This document shows positions 1 through 9,375 of a DNA stretch of 35,000 nucleotides, piece after piece. The DNA is taken from contig NZ_CP022706.1 of NCBI RefSeq assembly GCF_003491305.1, positions 1,840,001-1,875,000 on the forward strand, in the 5' to 3' direction. Origin of the DNA: Methanobacterium sp. BAmetb5 (GTDB taxonomy: Archaea > Methanobacteriota > Methanobacteria > Methanobacteriales > Methanobacteriaceae). Position 1 is the first letter of the stretch; the number at the start of each line of letters is the position of its first letter. A model generated the notes under the pieces. The model saw nothing but the letters and a program-made list of their open reading frames with translations, did not search any database and was not told the origin of the DNA. Position numbers and translations under genes: made by a program.

Positions 1-114
1 CAGTACTTCTACCAGTACCAGCCTCCAAGGCCCTTGGAAGAGATTGAAGCTGATATAAAGAAGGTCACTGCTGAGATCCAGGAACTTATTAAGGAGGATT
101 TGGATGAAATTTGA
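1..114 (+). CDS. hsdM: Type I restriction-modification methyltransferase subunit HsdM, C-terminal end (partial)
   Basis: Only the last 37 codons are inside the window, and the reading frame is open from the first base to a TGA at 112-114. The visible tail contains QPPRPLEEIEADIKK followed by a charged helix, which fits the C-terminal helix of HsdM subunits. The stop codon lies 11 bases inside the start of the next gene, hsdS, so the two are translationally coupled. The methylase catalytic motifs would be to the left of the window. The call rests mainly on position in the hsd operon, because the fragment alone is too short to be diagnostic. Confidence 0.75.
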   Translation, partial: QYFYQYQPPRPLEEIEADIKKVTAEIQELIKEDLDEI

Positions 115-1405
115 ACCTTATCATGAATATAAGGATTCTGGGGTGAAATGGGTTGATGAAATTCCTAAAAATTGGGAAGCAAAAAAATTAAAATACATAG
201 CTCATATTTCCACTGATAAATTAAATAAAAAACCAGATAATCTTCCTTATGTTGGATTAGAGCATATAGAATCTTGGACAGGTGTCTTAACTGATAATCA
301 AATGGACAAAGTTGATAGTTCAGTCAATTTATTTCACAAAGGAGATATTCTATTTGGAAAATTGAGGCCTTATCTAGCTAAAGTTGTTGAAGCACCTTTT
401 GATGGTGTTTGCACAACTGAATTAGTTGTTTTCAGTGTAAATGGAGATGTTAATAATCGTTTTATTTTCCATCAGTTATTATCGCATCGTTTTATTAACA
501 TTATTAATGCCTTAACATATGGGGTTAAAATGCCCCGAGCTAACCCGCATCAGATACAAAATATGGTAGTATGTGTTCCTCCTATTGATGAACAAAGAAA
601 AATATCATCATTTTTAGATAAAAAAACTTCAGAAATCGATTTGACAATTGAAAAAGACACCGGTCTTATTGAACTTCTCAAGGAAAAAAGAACTGCCCTG
701 ATAAATCATGTGGTGACCAAGGGTCTGGACCCCACAGTGAAGATGAAGGATTCAGGGGTGGAATGGATCGGCAGGATACCTGATGATTGGGATGTTAATA
801 GGCTTAAATTTTTGACAGCCAAGAAAGCCCAATATGGAGCTAATGAAGAACCAGAATATAATGAAAATAAATTTGATTATAGATATGTTAGAATCACTGA
901 TGTTAATGATAATGGGGGATTAAAAAAAGATTCATATGCGTATCTCAGTAAAGAAAATGCTAGGGGCTTTGTTTTAGAAGAAGGGGACGTACTATTTGCT
1001 AGAAGTGGTGCAACAGTGGGCAAAGTTTATTATTACTCCCAGGATGATGGGAATTGTTGTTTTGCAGGATATATGATTCGTTACGTGACAAATAACGAAT
1101 TACTTGAGCCTCAATTTTTGTTATATTATTCTCTGTCTAAATCTTACAAAGAGTGGATAAAGGTTGTTTCAACACAATCCACAATTGAAAATGTTTCTGC
1201 CGAAAAATATGATGAATTGAATATTCCCACACCTAAACTATCACAACAAAGACAAATTGTGAAATTTTTAGATAATGAAATACCAAAAATTGATGAAATA
1301 ATCTTGAAAATTGAAGAGAAAATATCTTTCCTTAAAGAATACAAAAAATCCCTAATCCACCACGTGGTCACAGGTAAAGTGGATGTCCGGGAGGTGGCAG
1401 TGTGA
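104..1405 (+). CDS. hsdS: Type I restriction-modification specificity subunit HsdS
   Basis: HsdS recognises the bipartite DNA target for the HsdM2-S methylase and the HsdR2-M2-S nuclease. The 433-residue protein has the classic two-fold layout. A first half-repeat begins KDSGVKWVDEIPKNW (about residues 11-25), then target recognition domain 1 (about 35-150), then the motif PPIDEQRKISSFLDKK and a central helix ending in NHVVTKGLDP (about 160-210). The second half-repeat begins KDSGVEWIGRIPDDW (about 213), followed by recognition domain 2 and the motif PKLSQQRQIVKFLD with a final helix ending HHVVTGKVDV. The length is normal. It overlaps hsdM by 11 bases and hsdR by 4. The recognition-domain DNA is visibly more AT-rich than the conserved helices, which suggests domain exchange. 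The target sequence cannot be read from the protein. Confidence 0.95.
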   Translation: MKFEPYHEYKDSGVKWVDEIPKNWEAKKLKYIAHISTDKLNKKPDNLPYVGLEHIESWTGVLTDNQMDKVDSSVNLFHKGDILFGKLRPYLAKVVEAPFDGVCTTELVVFSVNGDVNNRFIFHQLLSHRFINIINALTYGVKMPRANPHQIQNMVVCVPPIDEQRKISSFLDKKTSEIDLTIEKDTGLIELLKEKRTALINHVVTKGLDPTVKMKDSGVEWIGRIPDDWDVNRLKFLTAKKAQYGANEEPEYNENKFDYRYVRITDVNDNGGLKKDSYAYLSKENARGFVLEEGDVLFARSGATVGKVYYYSQDDGNCCFAGYMIRYVTNNELLEPQFLLYYSLSKSYKEWIKVVSTQSTIENVSAEKYDELNIPTPKLSQQRQIVKFLDNEIPKIDEIILKIEEKISFLKEYKKSLIHHVVTGKVDVREVAV

Positions 1406-4293
1406 GTACAGACACCACTGAAAAAAGATTCCAGAACGATATTATCAATCATCTGGAAAGTACGGGTTATGTTCGTCGAAATAGTATCCGGAATTATCAT
1501 AAGGCAATGTGTTTAGACCCTGAGTTAACTCTCCAGTTTGTTATGGATACTCAGCCTCGTGACTGGGAGAAATTCAAACGGGTGTACGGTGAGAAATCTG
1601 AAGAGAAGTTTTTCTATCGTCTGATAAACGAGATTGATAATAAAGGCACCATCCATGTTCTGCGTAATGGATTCCGTGACGCTGGAGCTTACTTTGACTT
1701 ATTCTATCCTCAACCCAATAATAACCGTAATCCTGACCTTTTTGAGAAGTTTTCTTCTAATATTTTCTCGGTTATTGATGAACTGGAATATGAGGACCGC
1801 GAAAGTGGAAATCGTATTGATTTAGTGATTTTTATTAATGGTTTGCCCATTCTGACCATTGAACTGAAGGACAGTTTCAGTCAGGGTGTGGAAAACGCCA
1901 TGAAACAGTACCAGAACGACCGTGACCCACGGGAGAAGTTATTCCAGCGCTGTCTGGTTCATTTTGCCATGAGTGACCAGAAGATCTACATGGCCACCAA
2001 ACTAAAAGGACGCCAAACCCGTTTTTTACCCTTCAACAAGGGACTGGAAAACCCTGAAGTCCGCAACGACTACAAAACCTGCTACCTCTATAACGACATC
2101 CTCCAGGTGAACAAACTCTCCAACCTCCTATCCAACTTCATCTACATTGAAAAGGATGAAAAAACCAAGAAAGAAACCCCAATTTTCCCCAGATACCATC
2201 AGCTGGACTGTGTGAACCTGCTCTTGGGCGACTGCAGTCCGGGTAAGAATTACCTCATAGAGCACAGTGCCGGTAGTGGTAAGAGTAAAACCATTGCCTG
2301 GCTGGCCCATGGACTTATCAAGAAGTTCGATCCCTGCGATGAACGGGTTTATGACATGGTAATTGTGGTTTCCGACCGGAAAGTGATTGATAAACAACTC
2401 CAGGAACAGGTTAAAGCCATAGAAAAAAGGAAAGGAACAGTTGAAGTCATTGATAAGGACTCCAAGCAGTTAGGTGAAGCCCTCCAGACTGGTAGCAATA
2501 TCGTGGTCACTACCCTCCATAAATTCCCCTTCATCCTGGAGGAAGTAAGGGATATGGAGCTCCGGAACTACGCAGTTATAATTGACGAGGCACACAGCAG
2601 CCAAACTGGGACCCTATCAAGGAAGATGAAACAGGTTCTTACCACCAACAGTCTGGAAGAAGCAGAATTACTGGACGATGTGGATGATGAGGTGGAAGAA
2701 GAACTTTTAAGGGAAATTGAATCCTTCCGTAACCTGCAAAATATCAGTTTCTTTGCCTTCACGGCCACCCCCAAGGGTAAGACCCTGGAAATGTTCGGAA
2801 CCATGAACGATCTCGGTAACTTCTGGCCATTTCACAAGTACACCATGAAACAGGCCATTAAAGAAGGATTCATCCTGGATGTTCTGCAGCATTACTTAAC
2901 CTACGGAACCTATTTCAACCTGGTTAAGACCATAGAGGATGATCCTGAGTTTGAAGAAAGGAAAGCCAAAAGGGTGCTCAGGAAGTTCGTGGAAGAACAT
3001 CCCCATGCCATCCGCCTCAAAACCGAGATCATGGTGGACCACTTCATGAACTCCACTAGGAACAAGATCAAAGGCACTGCTCGGGCCATGCTGGTTACGA
3101 GATCCCGATTACACGCAGTACTGTACAAAAAAGCCTTTGATAAGTACATAAAAGCCAATGGTTTTCCAATTAAGACATTGGTAGCTTTCACCGGTGAGGT
3201 TAAGCATGATGAGAAGAGTTACACTGAAAACTCCATGAATAACCTCCCCCAGAATAAAAGTATTGAAAACGCCTTGGTGGAGGATCCCTACCGGATTTTA
3301 ATTGTGGCCAACAAGTACCAAACCGGATTTGACCAGCCACTACTGCACACCATGTACGTGGATAAATCCTTAAACGGTGTGGCAGCAGTTCAAACCCTGA
3401 GCAGGGTCAATCGGATAGCCAACCACAAGAGCGATACACTCATCCTTGACTTTGCCAATGAAACTGAGACCATCCTGAAATCCTTCGAACCATACTACCA
3501 AGCTACCTACTTGGAGGAAGGCACGGACCCTCATAAACTCTATGAATTACAGGATAAACTCCTGGATTACCATATATTTGACATGGATGAGGTTGATGAA
3601 TTTGTCAACGCTTACAAGAAGGGTTCCAAGCAGCCAGAACTCCACCACATCCTGGATCAGGTTAAAAATGATTTTGTTAAACTGGAAAAAGAGGGTCAGG
3701 TTGGTTTTAAGAAGGCTCTGCGCAGATACCAGAATATTTATTCATTCCTATCTCAGCTAATGCCCTTCAGTGATGTGTATCTGGAAAAACTGTTTATTTT
3801 CAACAAATATCTGATTAAGAAGCTTCCAACCATTGACAATCCTTTGCCCTTCAGTGTCCGGGAGGATGTGGATATGGATTCCTACAAGGTAGTGGATAAA
3901 GGTGAAATATCCTTAGAACTAAGTGGTGGTGAAGGATTAAAACCACCTTCAGCCGGAGATACTGGTTTTAGAGAAGAAGAAAAGGCAAAATTATCCCAGA
4001 TCATCCATGATCTCAACGATGCATTTGGCACGGACTTTACCGATGATGACCGCGTATTCCTGGAAAGAGTGAAAGACAACCTTCTGGAGAATGATGAACT
4101 GGTTAAGAAAATGGAACACAATTCTCCGGAGAATGTGCGGGCAGTATTTGACAAATATTTCAACCAGGAAATGACCGGACTTTTGAAGAGTAATATGGAT
4201 TTCTACAAGCGAGTGGCTGATAATGAGAAATTAAGGGATAAATTGAAATTGGCTTTGTTTGATTTGCTTTATGAGGATTTTAATAGGAAATGA
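1402..4293 (+). CDS. hsdR: Type I restriction-modification translocase/nuclease subunit HsdR
   Basis: HsdR provides DNA cleavage and ATP-driven translocation in the type I complex. The 963-residue protein begins at GTG 1402, overlapping the hsdS stop (GTGA). An N-terminal PD-(D/E)xK nuclease is visible with Asp140 (RIDLVIF), Glu154 and Lys156 (TIELKDS), then a Gln-Tyr motif (KQYQNDR). The SF2 motor has Walker A at AGSGKSK with Lys294, the DEAH box at 395-398 (IIDEAHSS), FTATP at 453-457, QTGFDQP at 640-646 and the arginine-finger motif QTLSRVNR at 664-671. The C-terminal part is helical, as expected for HsdM contact. All key residues are present, so the enzyme should be active. Its stop overlaps the next gene by 4 bases, placing that gene in the same transcript. 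Confidence 0.96.
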   Translation: MSTDTTEKRFQNDIINHLESTGYVRRNSIRNYHKAMCLDPELTLQFVMDTQPRDWEKFKRVYGEKSEEKFFYRLINEIDNKGTIHVLRNGFRDAGAYFDLFYPQPNNNRNPDLFEKFSSNIFSVIDELEYEDRESGNRIDLVIFINGLPILTIELKDSFSQGVENAMKQYQNDRDPREKLFQRCLVHFAMSDQKIYMATKLKGRQTRFLPFNKGLENPEVRNDYKTCYLYNDILQVNKLSNLLSNFIYIEKDEKTKKETPIFPRYHQLDCVNLLLGDCSPGKNYLIEHSAGSGKSKTIAWLAHGLIKKFDPCDERVYDMVIVVSDRKVIDKQLQEQVKAIEKRKGTVEVIDKDSKQLGEALQTGSNIVVTTLHKFPFILEEVRDMELRNYAVIIDEAHSSQTGTLSRKMKQVLTTNSLEEAELLDDVDDEVEEELLREIESFRNLQNISFFAFTATPKGKTLEMFGTMNDLGNFWPFHKYTMKQAIKEGFILDVLQHYLTYGTYFNLVKTIEDDPEFEERKAKRVLRKFVEEHPHAIRLKTEIMVDHFMNSTRNKIKGTARAMLVTRSRLHAVLYKKAFDKYIKANGFPIKTLVAFTGEVKHDEKSYTENSMNNLPQNKSIENALVEDPYRILIVANKYQTGFDQPLLHTMYVDKSLNGVAAVQTLSRVNRIANHKSDTLILDFANETETILKSFEPYYQATYLEEGTDPHKLYELQDKLLDYHIFDMDEVDEFVNAYKKGSKQPELHHILDQVKNDFVKLEKEGQVGFKKALRRYQNIYSFLSQLMPFSDVYLEKLFIFNKYLIKKLPTIDNPLPFSVREDVDMDSYKVVDKGEISLELSGGEGLKPPSAGDTGFREEEKAKLSQIIHDLNDAFGTDFTDDDRVFLERVKDNLLENDELVKKMEHNSPENVRAVFDKYFNQEMTGLLKSNMDFYKRVADNEKLRDKLKLALFDLLYEDFNRK

Positions 4294-6881
4294 GAACACG
4301 AAACTTAACAGATGAAATGCTTGAACAGTATTTGGATTATATAACTAATCCTCACACTGAAACAAGACCATATCGTTTCCTGACAGTTGAATCTATATTG
4401 AAAATGGAAGATGGATTAATATCAAAAAGAGATTATGAAAACTACAAAAAATCCATTAATTTCATTGATAAAAATTTTTCTATAATTATTTCTGGACTAG
4501 AATCAGACAATATCTCCATTAATAAACAATGCGCCGAATTTTTAGGATATTTTCACGATAAAAGATCTGTAGATCCACTAATTACTTCTTTAAAACATCC
4601 AGATAGGGGATTTAGATCAATATGCATCAAGAGCCTAATAAGAATCAAGAAATGTTCTAGGGAACCTTTAATAAATGAATTGAAAAATCCTAATAAGAAT
4701 GTAAGAAGGGGCGCTATTAAAGCTTTAAATGGGATGCCTGATAAAAGATGCTTTGATTTATATATTAAACTACTTGAAGATGAAGATTGGGTTATTAAAT
4801 ATAATGCAATTGACTTATTGATTAACATAATTCCTTCTAATGCAATAGAGTCTATTTGTAAGTTAATCGAAGATGATAGTGCTAGAGTAAGGGTTAAAGT
4901 AGCATGGGCTATTTGGTATCTTTATAGGCTTAATGATATTTATAATATTGATAAAAACCTTGATATTGCAGAATTTATAAGATGTCACGAAATAATTAGT
5001 AAATCCGTCTTGAAAGCATTGAGCGATGAGAATAAAACAGTAAGAAAAAGAATGATGTTAGAATTAACAAGAAGAGTTAGCTTAAATGTGTTTTCAACTC
5101 TTCATAATAATTTAAAAACTTTATTGGAAGAAATTAAAGGGGAATATGAGCATATTGTTAAGTTAGATGAGGATATAATTAAATTAAAAACTGATATTAA
5201 ACTAGATACTTTCAAGTCAGATACGATTACAGAGAAATCAAAGCGATTATTGGATATATGGATTTTAAGAGAAAATCTGTTAAATTCTGTCAAAAATAAA
5301 ATCAGTGTTGCAGATAGTTCTTTAAAAGTTGTAAAAAAGTATGATAATGATCAGTTGCTGATTTATATTGAAGATGCCCTGAAGGATGAAGATTCTAAAA
5401 TAAGAGAACTTGCTATTCCTCTATTAACTAAATTAGCAAATTATAATGTAGCTCCTATTTTAAAAGAATATTTTGATGATGAAGATCCCTATGTGCGAAA
5501 AGCGGTTATCCATGAATTAGGTCGAATAGATAATACTTCAATTCAGTTCATTAAGAAAGCATTAACTGATGAGAGTAAACTTGTACGGAAGAAAGCTAAA
5601 ACCATACTTTATCGAAGAGGAGAATTAGATAATTACAAGAAAGCATACATTCTTGAAGATGCTTCTCCTGAAGAAAGATCTTCTTATGAGTTATGGTTAT
5701 CAAATTTGCATAAAAGAAATCCTATGGAATTTAAAGAAAATAAAAATTATATCTACATGTTTTTATATGAAACAGTGCATAAATTCTCTGAAGACAAAAA
5801 TATTAAAAATTTACTTTCTAATTTTGAGTTTGTTGAAAATAGTTATAACAACACGGATTTGCATCTAGACTTAAACAACTGGAAATCTGGAGCATATTTT
5901 ACACTTGAAGAATATGAAAAATCTTTTTATTACAAGAAAAAAGCAGGATTAGATTCCTATGAAGACTTATTTATATTTGCCATGTTATTGGACTCCTCAG
6001 AAAAGGGTTTAATTAACGGTGAGATTATTTTAAATTTAAGTGATAAAGATAGTCTAAGTGAAGTTGGAGAAAAATATAAAAATGAAATCCAAGTTTCTTT
6101 AGATGAAATGATAAATGAAAATTATATTAAATATAATAAACATTTAATTTCCCATTTTATCCATGATCATATATTTTATTCATCAAAAAAGGATCCAGAT
6201 AAGTTAAAAAGGACAAAATGGAATTATATTTGTGTTTCATTAGAAGATAATGATTTAATTATATTAGGTAAATACTTTGATGATAAATACGAATTTAATG
6301 AGTTGAAATTTCATTATTCACGTGAACAGAAAGGAATGGAATATGGGCATCAATTTCCAAACGAAGAGTATTTTTATTTTATACCTTTTCCTAAAGTTCG
6401 ATCTAAAGACTATTTAGATGATTTTGATTCTTCTATGAAATTTATTGTACCTACTATAATTCTAAAAGCATTCATTAATTATACTCGAAAATTAATTAGA
6501 AACGCTGAAAACAAAGTTAGAAAAGCCAACGGTTTGCCAGAAGTAGGCCAAAATTGGATCAATGAAACATTATTATTTAAAAAAATAAAAGAATTATTTC
6601 CAAATGAAATTATTATACAACATGGCAAACCTTCATGGTTAGGCCAACAACATCTGGATATTTTCTTTCCAGAAAGGAGTATAGGGATCGAATATCAAGG
6701 CATACAACATTTCAAACCGGTATCTTATTTTGGTGGAAAGAAAGCTTTTAAAAAACTGCAAAAAAGGGATAAACGTAAAAAACGATTATGTGATGAGAAT
6801 AACTGTGAACTCATTTGCATATCTGATAAATATGACATTCAAGATGTAGAAGAAAAAATAAAATTGTTAATTTCTGCTTAA
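4290..6881 (+). CDS. HEAT-repeat protein with C-terminal PD-(D/E)xK-like nuclease, fourth gene of the type I R-M operon
   Basis: The 863-residue protein starts at ATG 4290, which shares the ATGA overlap with the hsdR stop. Residues about 55-230 and 355-460 contain HEAT-like helical repeats, seen as recurring blocks such as DKRSVDPLITSLKHPDRGFR and DEDPYVRKAVIHELGRID. A charged, probably coiled segment lies at about 280-345. The last 110 residues look like a nuclease core: LDIFFPERSIGIEYQGIQHF supplies Asp790, Glu801 and Gln803, followed by FGGKKAF, a D-K-R-K-K segment and a C-terminal LICIS strand. Known relatives of this core (Vsr/PD-(D/E)xK-like, with an EYxGxQH signature) are nucleases; the Lys of ExK is Gln here. 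Base composition is much more AT-rich than hsdR. I infer an accessory effector or regulator of the R-M system. The exact family is not certain. Confidence 0.72.
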   Translation: MRTRNLTDEMLEQYLDYITNPHTETRPYRFLTVESILKMEDGLISKRDYENYKKSINFIDKNFSIIISGLESDNISINKQCAEFLGYFHDKRSVDPLITSLKHPDRGFRSICIKSLIRIKKCSREPLINELKNPNKNVRRGAIKALNGMPDKRCFDLYIKLLEDEDWVIKYNAIDLLINIIPSNAIESICKLIEDDSARVRVKVAWAIWYLYRLNDIYNIDKNLDIAEFIRCHEIISKSVLKALSDENKTVRKRMMLELTRRVSLNVFSTLHNNLKTLLEEIKGEYEHIVKLDEDIIKLKTDIKLDTFKSDTITEKSKRLLDIWILRENLLNSVKNKISVADSSLKVVKKYDNDQLLIYIEDALKDEDSKIRELAIPLLTKLANYNVAPILKEYFDDEDPYVRKAVIHELGRIDNTSIQFIKKALTDESKLVRKKAKTILYRRGELDNYKKAYILEDASPEERSSYELWLSNLHKRNPMEFKENKNYIYMFLYETVHKFSEDKNIKNLLSNFEFVENSYNNTDLHLDLNNWKSGAYFTLEEYEKSFYYKKKAGLDSYEDLFIFAMLLDSSEKGLINGEIILNLSDKDSLSEVGEKYKNEIQVSLDEMINENYIKYNKHLISHFIHDHIFYSSKKDPDKLKRTKWNYICVSLEDNDLIILGKYFDDKYEFNELKFHYSREQKGMEYGHQFPNEEYFYFIPFPKVRSKDYLDDFDSSMKFIVPTIILKAFINYTRKLIRNAENKVRKANGLPEVGQNWINETLLFKKIKELFPNEIIIQHGKPSWLGQQHLDIFFPERSIGIEYQGIQHFKPVSYFGGKKAFKKLQKRDKRKKRLCDENNCELICISDKYDIQDVEEKIKLLISA

Positions 6882-7299
6882 ATAAAAAAATTAACTTTAT
6901 ATCTACGTGAATTTGTAAATCCCCTAATAATAATGGCTAAAATATTTAAAAATGATGAGAATTCTTTTATATTGAAAATCAAACAAATAATGCCGGTCAT
7001 GATACTTACTAGGCTGAACCCACATCGGGAGATTGAAAATGCTAAATTTAAAAAAGAAGTTTTCGAGGCTATTGGGTCCTTTGAGGAGTGATTCTAATTT
7101 TTCTGAAATTATCGAAATTTTTTAGATATGATGATAGTAATTATTTAATTTTATATATTACTTCTCACGTGTTCTAGGGTAAATCATATCAAATTTGAAT
7201 CTTAATAATAAATATTAAGTAACCTATTTTAATGATTCTGAATTGAATTTGAAACTAATTAAAACATTAAAATTCAAAATCATTATCGAGGGATGATAA
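6882..7299. other. AT-rich spacer between the R-M operon and the AlbA-type gene
   Basis: This 418-base gap is strongly AT-rich. It holds one short open frame (6933-7091) and then AT-rich DNA with TATA-like runs such as TTTAATTTTATATATTAC around 7145-7162. These could form the promoter of the next gene. I see no RNA gene or clear terminator hairpin. Confidence 0.5.
6933..7091 (+). CDS. Possible 52-residue orphan protein or gene remnant
   Basis: An ATG-to-TGA frame of 52 codons reads MAKIFKNDENSFILK at its start and ends in KKEVFEAIGSFEE. The composition is plausible for a small basic/amphipathic protein. There is no convincing ribosome binding site ahead of the ATG, and I do not recognise the sequence. 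It could be the tail of a gene lost during turnover of the defence island, or chance. Confidence 0.25.
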   Translation: MAKIFKNDENSFILKIKQIMPVMILTRLNPHREIENAKFKKEVFEAIGSFEE

Positions 7300-8655
7300 A
7301 TGGGAATTTCTGAACTTCTTAGAGATGATGAGACGGAAAATGTTGAATTCAAGACTTCCCTATCTGAAATGGATGAAATATTAAAAACCATATCTGCGTT
7401 TTCCAATAGAAGGGGTGGAACGATCTTAGTAGGTGTAACTAATGATCGTAATGTTGTTGGGGTAGATATTGGGAGAAATACTCTAGAAAGACTTGCAAAC
7501 AATATAAGGAGAGAAACTGACCCTCAAATTTTTCCATCTGTTGGTTATTCAGAGCAAGAAGGCAAAACAATTATTTCAATTGAAGTTTCAGAAAGCACTT
7601 CAAAACCTGTTTTCTACAGAGATAAAGCTTATATAAGGGTTGGAAGGACGAACCAGAAACTTTCTTCAACTGAAATTAGGAACCTGATCACTACTGAACA
7701 TAGGGTTACCTCATGGGATGAACAGGTAGTTACCGAAGCAAGTTTTGAAGATATTGATGGGAACAAATTGACTGATTTTCTAAAACTTGCAGTCCTTAAA
7801 AGAAATTTAGATTTAGATCCTAAATCCCCTATAGAAGAAGCATTATCTCGACTTGATCTTCTAAGAGATGGAAAATTAACTAATGCTGCCATCCTACTTT
7901 TTGGAAAAAACCCCCAAAAATTTGTTTTACAGGCATTTACGCAATGTGGAAAATTTAAAGGTGTTGACACACTTGAATTTGAGGATATGCATGATTTTAA
8001 GGCCAGTATCATTGATCAAAGAGATGATGCATTGCGGTTTGCGGAAAAACATATCCGAAGAAGTGCGAGGATAGAGGGATCAGAGCGTGTTGAAGAGTTT
8101 GAATATCCTATTGAATCAATAAGAGAAGCAATTACCAATGCAATCTGCCACAGGGATTACAGAATCAATTCTAGTGTTCAAATACGCATATTTGACGATC
8201 GAATGGAGATATGGGGTTGTGGACCTCTGCCTAAACCGTTAACAATTGAAGATCTAAAAAACCAACATGAATCTATTCGCAGAAACCCATTAATAGCTGA
8301 ATTTTTCTTTAAAATTGGATTTATAGAAAGATGGGGAACTGGAACGCAAAGGATCATCGATTTTTGTCTGGAACAGGGTTTACCTGAGCCTCTCTTTGAG
8401 ATCAAATCTGGAAGCTTAGTGGTTACTCTTAGGAAGTATAAATTCATAGAAACTAAGAAGAGCGAATTAAGTATACGGCAACAAAGAGCAATAGATTATC
8501 TACTAAAACATGGAAAAATAACAAATAGCCAATACAGGGAAATAAATCCTGAAATTAAAGAAAGAACAGCACTAAATGATTTAAAAGAATTGGTGGATAA
8601 AGGTTTTATCTCTCTTGAAGGAAAGGGGCGATATGCACATTATATTCTATCTTAA
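7300..8655 (+). CDS. Schlafen AlbA_2-domain / HATPase_c_4 protein with C-terminal winged helix
   Basis: The 451-residue protein starts at ATG 7300 after a good binding site (GAGGGATGAT). Residues about 10-125 match the AlbA_2 (Schlafen-type) nucleic-acid-binding domain: ENVEFKTSLSE, the strand/turn SNRRGGTILVGVTND, and the SKPVFYRDKAYIRVG strand. Residues about 255-370 match the HATPase_c_4 fold, with YPIESIREAITNAICHRDYR (N-box-like), DDRMEIWGCGPLP and ERWGTGTQRI (glycine-rich lid). The last 65 residues look like a winged helix-turn-helix (LSIRQQRAIDYLLKHGKIT). Such proteins are common in archaea and bacteria, are usually annotated as transcriptional regulators, and are often found beside R-M genes. 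Its place here suggests regulation of, or participation in, the defence island. Substrate and DNA site are unknown. Confidence 0.88.
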   Translation: MGISELLRDDETENVEFKTSLSEMDEILKTISAFSNRRGGTILVGVTNDRNVVGVDIGRNTLERLANNIRRETDPQIFPSVGYSEQEGKTIISIEVSESTSKPVFYRDKAYIRVGRTNQKLSSTEIRNLITTEHRVTSWDEQVVTEASFEDIDGNKLTDFLKLAVLKRNLDLDPKSPIEEALSRLDLLRDGKLTNAAILLFGKNPQKFVLQAFTQCGKFKGVDTLEFEDMHDFKASIIDQRDDALRFAEKHIRRSARIEGSERVEEFEYPIESIREAITNAICHRDYRINSSVQIRIFDDRMEIWGCGPLPKPLTIEDLKNQHESIRRNPLIAEFFFKIGFIERWGTGTQRIIDFCLEQGLPEPLFEIKSGSLVVTLRKYKFIETKKSELSIRQQRAIDYLLKHGKITNSQYREINPEIKERTALNDLKELVDKGFISLEGKGRYAHYILS

Positions 8656-8684
8656 CATCATAATTATCTGTCTGCATAGAACAT

Positions 8685-8750
8685 GTGTTGAGTGCGTGTT
8701 GAGTGCGTGTTGAGTGCGTGTTGAGTGCGTGTTGAGTGCGTGTTGAGTGC
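8685..8750. repeat. Six perfect tandem copies of an 11-base unit
   Basis: The unit GTGTTGAGTGC is repeated six times without a mismatch at 8685, 8696, 8707, 8718, 8729 and 8740. The array starts 29 bases after the stop of the AlbA-type gene and is not within a recognised gene. The 11-base period is close to one helical turn, so the same face of DNA is presented six times. It may be simple replication slippage or a protein-binding array. Confidence 0.95.
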
Positions 8751-8778
8751 TTGAGATATTCCACACAGATTAAGGATA

Positions 8779-8907
8779 ATGTCATTAAATTCTTCTCACA
8801 ATTATAAGAGAAGACATGCTAACTTGAAAAATGAAGTTTCACTTGAATGGATAAAGCCTGTTATTAGTGTTTCGGAGCTAAATAAACTCCTTGTTGAATT
8901 AAAGTAA
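8779..8907 (+). CDS. Possible 42-residue small protein
   Basis: The frame runs from ATG 8779 to TAA 8905-8907 and has an AAGGA-like binding site immediately upstream. It begins MSLNSSHNYKRRHANL and ends in a predicted helix, SELNKLLVELK. No family is recognised. It lies between the 11-base repeat array and the zinc-finger protein gene, only 17 bases before the latter, so it could be the first gene of a two-gene unit or a decayed gene end. Confidence 0.3.
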   Translation: MSLNSSHNYKRRHANLKNEVSLEWIKPVISVSELNKLLVELK

Positions 8908-8924
8908 AATTTAGGAGATATTCC

Positions 8925-9320
<396 letters not shown>

Positions 9321-9375
9321 AATAAGGAATGGAATTAGGATAATTATCCCTATCCTTCAAACCATTCACTCGAAT

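Noticed and set aside
4290..6881. The HEAT-repeat gene as a second HsdR or HsdM fragment
   Set aside because: It has no Walker A, DEAH or methylase motifs; its repeats and C-terminal EYQG signature are of another type.
8685..8750. CRISPR array
   Set aside because: The repeats are contiguous without spacers and only 11 bases long. The other arrays (9761, 14551, 23847) also lack unique spacers, and no cas genes are present.
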